A DNA stretch of 64,000 bases from contig NC_087071.1 of NCBI RefSeq assembly GCF_963678635.1, positions 620,001 through 684,000 on the forward strand, given 5' to 3'. Below, piece after piece: positions 1-8,900 of the stretch; position 1 is the first letter of the stretch; every line of letters starts with the position of its first letter. Below the pieces are notes generated by a model. The model worked only from the letters and a program-made list of their open reading frames with translations, was not told where the DNA came from and searched no databases. The stretch is from Symsagittifera roscoffensis (Eukaryota > Xenacoelomorpha > Acoela > Convolutidae). The position numbers were made by a program, and so were the translations under genes.

Positions 1-3000
1 TCCCACAGTTCCTTCTTGAACTTGTCCAGCGTCGTCTCGCTGCCCACTTCTCGATTGAATTCCTCCAGGAACTCCTGCCAAGCGTCATCCTCGAGAGATC
101 CCAAGAATATGTCCCTGTTCCCTTCGAACGTGTTCTTCCCCCTTTCCTCCGAGCTCAAGAGTAACATCCCCATATTGAAGGTCTCACCTGCCAATGGCAA
201 TTCTAGGTTCTTCCGCGGGGACGGGTTCAGAGGTGGTGTGGCAGTATCTGCCCAATTCTCTTCGCTCAAGTCTTTCAACAGCTCTTGAGTGGTGAGTTCC
301 TCCCCTGATGGCCCTGGTTCAGGTGTATTCCCCACCTCCATGTCCTCTCCAGCTTCACTGAGAGTTTCATCCATACTTTCTTCCTCCGATTCATTTCTTC
401 TTCTCTCAAGAATTCTTTTGAATCGATCCTCAACGGGTCCGCTCCTCTTGTCTCCAGGCGTGTCCACGGACAGTGGTGATGGTGTCGCAGGATCCAGCTT
501 CTTGTATTCCGTCAGTGCTACGTGCAGTTGACCCGCTGCATCTAGCTCTGTTCCTTCCTGTCTTATTTCCACCTGTTCCAAGCCATAGGGCGCCTTATAT
601 TTTCTCGTGGCAAATTTCATGTCGTCCACCAGTGCGACGTGCCCCTCCATCACGATCATCCTGCCATCATCCCATATGGGCAACATGTTATCAAGTCCCT
701 CCTTCTCAAGAGTTCTCAAGACTTTCCTCACCTCATACCCTGGGGGCTGCGAACCTCTACTCTTTTTCGCTTGCGTCGTCCACGAATTTACCTTCATCTC
801 GCTGGTATGGAAATAGACCGCCGCCGTGTAGCCAATGAACAGGGGGTCCCAGCCATCAGTGAAATCCTTCTGCATTTCCTCCGCCCTCATCCTCGCCATT
901 ATGGAGGGAACTACCAAGGGACTATTCATACCTAAGGTCATCCTCCTGACTATTGGGAACTCAGGCATGGTTGCCGGGAGGATTTCTTTCTCCATTATGG
1001 TCTCTAGCTCCCTCTTCACCAGTGCGAAGCACTCCTTCCAGGCAGGAATTCTCAAGATTTCTCGTCCGTCCGCCGTCAATGGGTTCAAGTTCCAGAATTT
1101 GGGATACATTTCAATAGGGCCCTCTCGCTTGCCTCCCATTCTGCATTGCATTTGTCCCCTGAAATTGCACACCATCATCTCAGCATCTTTCACTTTTCCG
1201 AAGAGTACCGTGTTGCTCATACGCGCCCTGAGCACTTCCTGCTGACACCAATTCAGTGCTGCACCATCCAGTACGCTGATGAGACTCAAGTGCGTCACCG
1301 AGTGACGATACGTTATCACCAGGGGATCTGGAAACGCGTACGTTACTGCTGGACCATAGATGCAGGTCACCACCTCCTCCAGACCTCGGATTATCCCCAT
1401 TGGGTCCGACCTCATTGCCAGACACAGGTCCGTCAACAGAGGCATCCCTCTGTTCGCCTTCTCCCATTCTTCTCTCGAGGTTGGGTTTTCATCTTCACCC
1501 GTCATGTATCGATTCTGCATCATGAGGTATTGCACCAGCAGTGTCTTCAACCCTGCGGCGCACTTGTAGGAGCTGGTTTCAATGCTCGTGTGGACTTTCC
1601 CCATAGACAGAGGTTCTCCATAATCCATTAACCGATGAAACGACACCAATTCCCCATGGGTCAAGAGCACTAGTGCCAGATACCCATCAACTCGAAGTGT
1701 CTCCACTCCCCGACTAAACATATATGCTGGACCCATATTGAACAAGTATCTGGGGTAGACCAAATACAGGGCCAAGAGCAGGCTGATGGGCATGCCCAGT
1801 ATCTCCTGCACGAAGGCTCCGAAGATAGTCGCCGTGGTGCCGAACACTCCTGCCAAGAATTCTCTCTCCCAGCAAGGACTCAAGAACTTGAGAATCTCGT
1901 AATCTCTCCTAGTTTTCAATTCGCCGTTGGCGTGCTCTCTCCAAAATCCTCCAATCGTCACTTCATTGGCGGCCGAGACAAATCTAACCACCGTCATGTC
2001 TCTCCTTTCAGCTAGCTCCAGTTGCTTCTCTAGAAAACTCCAGATTTGTTTCACGAGGAGTGGTGCTTCCTCCATCGTTTTATTCGTGGCGTTCTCCAGC
2101 CTTGGTGTCAGGAATGGCCACCAGCCATTCTCTTGGGTCAAGCGATATTTCATCGATTCTAACTGTTTCTCCGTCTCGACCACATTTCTTCTCTCGTTGC
2201 TGGGACCTCTAGTCCTGCTGGTGGAATTTGCGACTTTCACATCCATACTCCGGAACCACAGGCTGGCCGTCAACTGGTTTATCGCCGGGTGATCGTCCCC
2301 GATGACTGGGCTGAACTTGAGTTGTCTAGCAAAGTTCGATATCTCTAGCAAGAGTACCTCATCCAATACAATCAAGACATCGGCTAGTCCGTAAAAGCCC
2401 CTCAGCGCATGAGATATGTCAGCCCATGCCGCTGGTAATTCTGATCTGTAAAGTCTCAAGTTTACTGGCTCCAGCTCTCGATTGGGGGCTGCCATCAGAA
2501 TCCGCCATTCACTCCCTTCCGCTATCAAGATTAAGACCGCATACACGAATTGTAGGGCGGGTGGCATGCTGGCGTATCCTGGGGATGTGGTAAACACCAC
2601 CTTTGTCTTGGACCCAAATCTCGAGGCTACGTTCTCTTGTACCTCATTCATCGCCGCAAATAAAGCCTGAATAGCCTCCCATATCTTCTTTGATGTCGGA
2701 ATCTCTTTGCCCTTCAGTTGCTCAAGAAGTCCCATCGCGTGCAGGTGGTCATTCATTCCTGCAAACAATAGCAGCTCAGGTTCACAGGGCATCTCCGACT
2801 TTATTGCCACCACTAGGGTCAACATCTGGTTCAATTCGGCTCCTGGCAAAGAGTATACCAGAGTCTCCGGCCAGAACAACTTGGGAGACGTTCCTTCGAA
2901 GTCTGATCCCGCCACAATGATCACTCTTGCAGCAGCTGGATCTGCTCTATCATAAACTGCCAGAGTCTTGGCCAATTGGGTACCGCCACAGGGCTTCCCG

Positions 3001-5429
3001 TACCTGGGATCCTCTGCCAACCTTGGACCTTCGTAAGCAGCGTCAGGCAACTCCATCCCCCCCGGGTTGAGCAGCTTGTCTACTACCTTCAATTGCGCCG
3101 GGGTTGCCAACTTGATCCTGGCGATGCCAGTTCGGTGCTTGGGAGGTTCTGCTATAAGTCCAGGACTCCCTAGCTGCTTAAGAGGCCTGTAGTTAATGGG
3201 TCCCATGATCGTTTTTGTGGGAATTCCAGTCAGGTCTGTAGTCTCCATTAACTTCGTTCTCGAGAAATGCGCCTCGTGTGCTTTCAACCAGTCTACGCAA
3301 TGATGTCTATTCAAGTCCTCATGCGACACTCGTTCGATCCCCAGGGTTTCCGCCAACTCTCGTCTGCATTCCAAAGTCTCTAGATCCAGTTCCTTCACCT
3401 TCTCAGGATATCTCAAGCGGGTAGTCTCCCTAGACTTCTTTTCTCTCCTGCCATCTGCCACCACCACGGAGGACATCGCCGAGGTCGGAGGTGTTGATGA
3501 CTCTACCTCCTCCGACTCCATTGGTGTGGCACTCTGCAATCGGGTCTGATTGCTCCTCGAGCTATCTCTAGTATCAACTCTCGCTCCCAATCGACCAGCC
3601 AAGGCCCTCGAGGCAAGGAATGGTGGGTTGGGAGGTGGCCCTAAAGTGAATTGGGCTGTCTCCAGCAGGTCCGCTTCTAGCGTGTTTATCTGAACCTGGA
3701 AGACGTCGTTCAGCCACTCAGCTCCCCTTGGCCTATCGAAATGGATTCCATCTTTCGAGGTGTCTTCAGGGAATCCCTTGTTCTCCATGCGTTCTGCAAC
3801 GTCTAACAGCCTGAGAGGAAGCACACTGTTTCGGTGTATTTCTCTGATCGCCTTGTTCAGGCTCCGCACCCTCTGGTTCATCTCTAGGGAGTGTTGATCA
3901 AACATCATGTTATAGGGGACCGTGCATATCGTCAGCAGGATGGGATCCATTTGGATCCTCAGCTCCTCAAGAAGGCAACTTATCTTGTCGCTTAGCCTCG
4001 TCACTTTCCTTGCTTCTCCTCTCGACACGTCGTTGGTCCCAACCATCAAGGTGACTGTGTAAACTTTGGTCATTCCTAGCATGTCCAGAGTTGCCAACAT
4101 CTGTGGCGTAGCAGCTCCAGCGAAACTCAAGACTCCCGTCTGCCAATGTGACCGGATCTGGGTCAACACCCGCACCAGGCTGTCCCCTATAATCAGGTGA
4201 ACCGCACCCTCTGGCACACGAGGTGGCGCTAGATACTGCACCCAGGCTGCGTCGTGGAAGCAGTCCCTCCTGGCTTGCTGTTCCGCATTCCAGTCCAGCC
4301 GACTATGCTTGTGGTAGTTCCCCTCTGTGTCCTTCTTGTAGCTCGCGATCACGACGTTTCTGACCGGCTGTTCCCTCCAAGTTGGTGGAAGCTCTGGCCT
4401 TGTCGCTCTTTCACGACTCTGCTGCTGCAATTTCTCGCCCAGCTCCTTCAGGCGCGATGAGGCGCCACTCACCTGACTACCGCTCGAGGTCGAGGTTGGT
4501 GTATATCCTGGTAACACCACATCCATCAGAGGACGTACAGGTTGGGTCTCTAGATTGCGCAAGGAGGGCGTCGCGTCATTCGGTATCCAGACCTCCAACC
4601 CTTCACTCATGTGTTCCCTGGCCTCGCGGTCAAGGTTGAACCGTCCTCTAGCCCTGGGAGCTTCATCCACCTCCATGCGCGACTCTGGCCTTGAGCTTGT
4701 CACCACTCGTTCGTTTGACCTGGCTCCCTTTTGTGCGTCCAGCTCGCGTTGTCGTTGTTCTATCCTTTCCAACTCCGACTTTAGTTGATCGCGATTCGCG
4801 GCGTTCTCCCGCACCTTTAGCTCCTGCTGATGTTCCGCCCTTAGCATCTCAAGTAATTTCAACGTCTGATCCCGCTCGTCAACTGCCTGGTCTCTCTCCA
4901 GCTGAAGCCTCTCCCTATCCAACTTCGCCTGATCCCGATCGAGGTTCGCTTTATTCCTTTCCTTCAGCGCCTTCTCAAGCTCTTTCCTTAGGACTCCCAG
5001 CTCCGGATATGCCTCGGTCGTCTGTTGCGCTCGCGACATCGACGGCACCTTACTCGAGCTCTGGCCCGTGGATCTCGCTGTCGGCCTCGTCGGTAGCGGG
5101 AACTCTCCTGCGCCGTGTTCGGTGTTGTTACTCAGGCCAGGATTTCTTGCCAAGTCAAAGCCCCTTACTCCTCCATCCGCATTCCAAGACAACCATCTGG
5201 TCTGTGCTCGATTTGATATGCCCTCAGTGGTGTAGCCGACTATCAAGACAGCCTCCGTCGCAGACTCCCTGCACTCGCCCTGGTCCTCCAACTGGAGGAT
5301 CGCATTCAGCATCACCGCCATTCTCTCGTCGATCTGGGTGTGGTCCAGGTCCCTCAAGCGTCTGTACAGCTCGTCAAGAGTGGGCCTCTGCAGAGCCGTG
5401 GGCATAGAGTTCCAGAATCGGTCTGCCAT
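1..5429 (-). CDS. Third ORF of the retroelement, with SGNH/GDSL hydrolase domain (partial)
   Basis: An open frame runs from ATG at 5429 to the window edge with no stop in about 1,809 codons; the C terminus is missing. Residues about 140-235 are a highly charged heptad-like coiled coil (ERDQ/DRDQ repeats). Residues 415-418 read GDSL, 464-467 GTND, and 560-563 DGIH. In spacing and order these match SGNH-hydrolase blocks I, III and V (nucleophile Ser417, His563 with Asp560). A second stretch near 841-894 has AGSD and GMNDH. A hydrophobic stretch lies near residues 1188-1225, and an acidic Ser/Glu-rich tail precedes the edge. It sits where env would be, but no signal peptide, furin site or envelope-like layout is visible. 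SGNH-type esterase domains are known in ORF1 of some CR1-like LINEs. Here the likely role is an enzyme or structural partner of the retroelement particle; the substrate is unknown. Confidence 0.8.
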   Translation of the reverse strand, partial: MADRFWNSMPTALQRPTLDELYRRLRDLDHTQIDERMAVMLNAILQLEDQGECRESATEAVLIVGYTTEGISNRAQTRWLSWNADGGVRGFDLARNPGLSNNTEHGAGEFPLPTRPTARSTGQSSSKVPSMSRAQQTTEAYPELGVLRKELEKALKERNKANLDRDQAKLDRERLQLERDQAVDERDQTLKLLEMLRAEHQQELKVRENAANRDQLKSELERIEQRQRELDAQKGARSNERVVTSSRPESRMEVDEAPRARGRFNLDREAREHMSEGLEVWIPNDATPSLRNLETQPVRPLMDVVLPGYTPTSTSSGSQVSGASSRLKELGEKLQQQSRERATRPELPPTWREQPVRNVVIASYKKDTEGNYHKHSRLDWNAEQQARRDCFHDAAWVQYLAPPRVPEGAVHLIIGDSLVRVLTQIRSHWQTGVLSFAGAATPQMLATLDMLGMTKVYTVTLMVGTNDVSRGEARKVTRLSDKISCLLEELRIQMDPILLTICTVPYNMMFDQHSLEMNQRVRSLNKAIREIHRNSVLPLRLLDVAERMENKGFPEDTSKDGIHFDRPRGAEWLNDVFQVQINTLEADLLETAQFTLGPPPNPPFLASRALAGRLGARVDTRDSSRSNQTRLQSATPMESEEVESSTPPTSAMSSVVVADGRREKKSRETTRLRYPEKVKELDLETLECRRELAETLGIERVSHEDLNRHHCVDWLKAHEAHFSRTKLMETTDLTGIPTKTIMGPINYRPLKQLGSPGLIAEPPKHRTGIARIKLATPAQLKVVDKLLNPGGMELPDAAYEGPRLAEDPRYGKPCGGTQLAKTLAVYDRADPAAARVIIVAGSDFEGTSPKLFWPETLVYSLPGAELNQMLTLVVAIKSEMPCEPELLLFAGMNDHLHAMGLLEQLKGKEIPTSKKIWEAIQALFAAMNEVQENVASRFGSKTKVVFTTSPGYASMPPALQFVYAVLILIAEGSEWRILMAAPNRELEPVNLRLYRSELPAAWADISHALRGFYGLADVLIVLDEVLLLEISNFARQLKFSPVIGDDHPAINQLTASLWFRSMDVKVANSTSRTRGPSNERRNVVETEKQLESMKYRLTQENGWWPFLTPRLENATNKTMEEAPLLVKQIWSFLEKQLELAERRDMTVVRFVSAANEVTIGGFWREHANGELKTRRDYEILKFLSPCWEREFLAGVFGTTATIFGAFVQEILGMPISLLLALYLVYPRYLFNMGPAYMFSRGVETLRVDGYLALVLLTHGELVSFHRLMDYGEPLSMGKVHTSIETSSYKCAAGLKTLLVQYLMMQNRYMTGEDENPTSREEWEKANRGMPLLTDLCLAMRSDPMGIIRGLEEVVTCIYGPAVTYAFPDPLVITYRHSVTHLSLISVLDGAALNWCQQEVLRARMSNTVLFGKVKDAEMMVCNFRGQMQCRMGGKREGPIEMYPKFWNLNPLTADGREILRIPAWKECFALVKRELETIMEKEILPATMPEFPIVRRMTLGMNSPLVVPSIMARMRAEEMQKDFTDGWDPLFIGYTAAVYFHTSEMKVNSWTTQAKKSRGSQPPGYEVRKVLRTLEKEGLDNMLPIWDDGRMIVMEGHVALVDDMKFATRKYKAPYGLEQVEIRQEGTELDAAGQLHVALTEYKKLDPATPSPLSVDTPGDKRSGPVEDRFKRILERRRNESEEESMDETLSEAGEDMEVGNTPEPGPSGEELTTQELLKDLSEENWADTATPPLNPSPRKNLELPLAGETFNMGMLLLSSEERGKNTFEGNRDIFLGSLEDDAWQEFLEEFNREVGSETTLDKFKKELW

Positions 5430-5951
5430 TCTTTATAACTTCGGGATGTGTGTAGATAGATGTCAACCAGCTCAAGAATTACCTTACCAACTCAAGAATT
5501 ACCTTACCAACTCAAGTATTACCCAATTCAAGAAATCTCTAGAAATCTTCTCTTGCAAGCACTTGCTGTAGATCCGGATTGTCGCGTGTTCAATCAAGAT
5601 TCTCTTTTTCTGTTTCTCGCTTGAGTGTAGTTGGATATTCAACTTTGTTTTCAAACTTGATCTGAAAACATAAAGCTCATTAAAACTTAGTATGTCACGT
5701 TCCTAACCTAGAGACCCCCCTTCTACCCATATGATTAAAATCTTATCATTCACATATCACTTAAAACAATTTGATTGGATCTCCCTTAAGAACATGCAGA
5801 TTCATTTTATGTTTTAGCACCATCAATTCTTTCTTTTAAAATTCAATTGTCATGCCAATCACATCTTAAGATCCCTTTACCTGCGCCGCACCCCAGTACC
5901 TGACTCAAGACTCCTCCCTCACACCCGACCTGATACCTCCATGTACCCGAC
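5430..5951 (-). other. Spacer between pol and the SGNH ORF, with candidate 3' splice site
   Basis: About 520 bp without a frame. On the minus strand, a T-rich tract followed by CAG (plus coordinates 5662-5676, reading GAGCTTTATGTTTTCAG) looks like a 3' splice site about 230 nt upstream of the downstream ATG. That would allow a spliced subgenomic mRNA. At 5471-5523 a 20-bp unit containing CTTGAG is repeated nearly three times just before the ATG. Splicing is inferred. Confidence 0.4.
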
Positions 5952-8900
5952 TCAGGCGATGCTCAAGTAGTACTTCTTGTGAAGATGCACCATTATCTCT
6001 GTTTCTGCAAAGACCACATGTAGGATAGCGTACAATTCCCTCGAGCTCAGTTTGCCCCTGTTTGGGTCGTACACCGGCATCGAGACCTCCACTATTCCTC
6101 TTTCAATCATGAAGTCACGTAGTCTTGTCAGCGCCAATATCACGTGTTCGGGATCAATTGTGTTTCTGTCGTTGACTCTCGTTACTAGGAAGCAGAGGTA
6201 TTTGCCCGGGACTTGTGCCACTGACGGTGGAAGCGCTGCTATGCCTCCCAGTCCTGGCCTCTGTCTGAACAGAAACTCTACGTTCTGGTACTCTCTTTTG
6301 AAGTCAGCCTCCAATCTTGATTTGAAACTCATATCCGCCGTGATGCAGATCGCGCTGGTCCTGTTTGACAGGATGAAGTCGCTATCTGTTATCATGATGT
6401 TCTCTGAGTATTCATTGGGTATTTCGAATTTCGTTTTGAAATTCCTTCCTATGGTAGGCTCTGGTTCTTCTTCCTCCAGTTCCAATCCGCTTGTTTCCCT
6501 CACTTCCTTGAGCTTCTTTATCATCAAATTTTCGGTGTGGGTAAGTCCTACCCCCACTCCCCGGACAAAAATATTTATCGACGTCCCCGTCGATGTAGTC
6601 GGGTCTGAATTGTCCTTAGGGATGTCCAGTGGCCTGTCTGTTGCTGTCCATCCGAAAAGAGGGTCCTCTGTCTTCATGTAATTTGCTGCTGATACATCGA
6701 TTTGCTGAATGCTTTGTCCTTCGCGGCTCTCGTCCTTGACATCACGCATCCACTCTAGAATCCTCAAGTTCGTGTTCTCCCTCCTTTCTATCTCACTCTG
6801 TTCGAGATCCGTCTCCAATTCTGGCGTCGAGTAATCATCCTGCGGATAATGTCCACCATCGTCAATGACCTGCCATTCCTCTCCGGCTTCCAGTTCGCCT
6901 GCGCTTAGTAGTTCATCGCCCAACTTGTCTGGCTGTATCTTATCGATCAAGAAGTCATCCCCGTACCTATTGTACCTCATGCCTGTGCGTTTACGATTGC
7001 CAGTCCTGGTTTCCGGTGGTGTTGGTCGATCCGGCTCCATCCACTTCGGTACCTCGTTTTGCTCTGGGTCGTTCCAGTCTTCTTCTACAAATGAACCTGC
7101 ATCCGACTCCACTTCTATCTTTTCGTTGTCGTCCAAACTCAAGTTCTCATTACCATCATTTTTCTCTCTAGTGCCTTTCTCATTCACTTCGCACGCTGGT
7201 TCCACCACCAGGTACTCAAGACCTTCCATGTCTTTTGGTAGGCACCAGTCCTCCGGGGACGGGACATGAGGCTTCAGATTTTCGTAATGTGCTGCTCGCC
7301 CTGTACTCAAGCGATAGAACCGTCCTTGTTGATGTACTTCCGTAATCATGAACGGTCCTCTCCATTTCTTGAGTAGTTTCTTTGTTCCCTTGGGCGGTAT
7401 GACATTTTGGAAGACCCACACGTATTGGCCCACTTCGTATGGCTTTGCTCTTAGTATCTTTTCGTCATATTTCTTGCGTTGCCTCATTTGCGCTTGCGCC
7501 GTGTTTCTCCGACATAGCTCGTTTAGCTCTTGTTGTCTTTTGATCGCTTCCTTCACGTATGCTTGAGGTGACGTCCTCTTCCCCTCGTACTCCGGGTGGA
7601 AGAATGTTATAGGCATTGCCCTTTCCCTGCCTGTCAACATCATGAAAGGACTGATACCCGTCGTTGAGTGCTGAGTACTATTATAGGCTCCTACTACCTG
7701 TGGCAGGTATTTGTCCCAGTCCGTCATGTATCTCGAGCAGTACACCCTGAGCATGTTGACCAGTGTCCTGTTCTGTCTCTCTACCAACCCATTGGTCTGT
7801 GGATGATAGGTCGTCGAGTGCGCTTGAGCAATGTGTGATCTCTTCATCAATTCTTTTGTCAAGTCCCCCACAAAAGCCTTGCCGTTGTCCGACTGGAAAG
7901 TCATTGGACAACCATACCGCGATATCCAATGCGTTATCAGGTGATCACATGTCTCCTCTGCCGAGGCTGTCTGGCACGGAACCGCTTCCGCCAACTTGGT
8001 GAAGTGATCTATTATAAGTAGTATTTGGTTATAACCCGACTCCGTCATGCAGATTTTCTGATGGTCTATCTGCACCACTTCATTGAATTCCGAACTCTCG
8101 ACAGACTTGAGGGGAAACTTCATCTTCCTTGGGTCTTTTACTTGAAGGCATGCTAGGCAGGCATTCACCCATCTCTCGCAAGCTTTTCTCATTCCCGGCC
8201 AATCAAACCTGTGAAGTATCCTTTGTTGTACTTTATCTATCCCCTGGTGGCCCATCTGGTCGTGTGATCTGAAAAGCACCTCCGTTTGGTACAATTGTGG
8301 TAGTATGATGAGGTTGTGTTTGTGTAATATTTTTTCCTCATCTCTTCTCTTGCACGCTACCACCCCTTCAGCTGTGTGATAAAGTAAATCTCTCTTTTCT
8401 TTGGAGAACTGGCTCAAGATCTTGTAGCTGTCTTCCTCAAGTTCCCCCTTCTCCTTGACTCCCGAATGGATCCATTTGGAGAGGTTACTTGTCATTTTGT
8501 CATTCCTCTGGGCCCTTATTAGGTCAGACAGCCTGTATCTCGCCTTAACGTGCTCCTTTAGCGCCATGATCTGTCCATTCATTTCACCAGGGTTGTGGAT
8601 GTCATCGCTCAGCTTCACACATATCATCCTTTTCACGATTTTCATGTCGTCTTCTGGTACCAGATTCGTTCTGACGTTTGAGTTGCACGATAGTTCCCTT
8701 AGTGGTTTTCTTGAAACTGCTATTTTCTCGAGCTCTTCACCACCTCGTACCTCTTGTATTTCCAGATTGTACGTCCCTGAAGATGGATCCGTCTGTAATT
8801 CCCTGTCGTGCTGTCTTATCTTCTCTTCCGCCAGTATCATGCATAGACTGTCTTGGTCTTCGCTGCTCTCATCCGAGTCTTCATCCCATTCTTCACGCTC

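Noticed and set aside
16-5571. Many plus-strand frames of 60-238 codons between 16 and 5571
   Set aside because: They are antisense shadows of the long minus-strand SGNH frame; their sequence is Ser/Pro/Leu-rich without family features.
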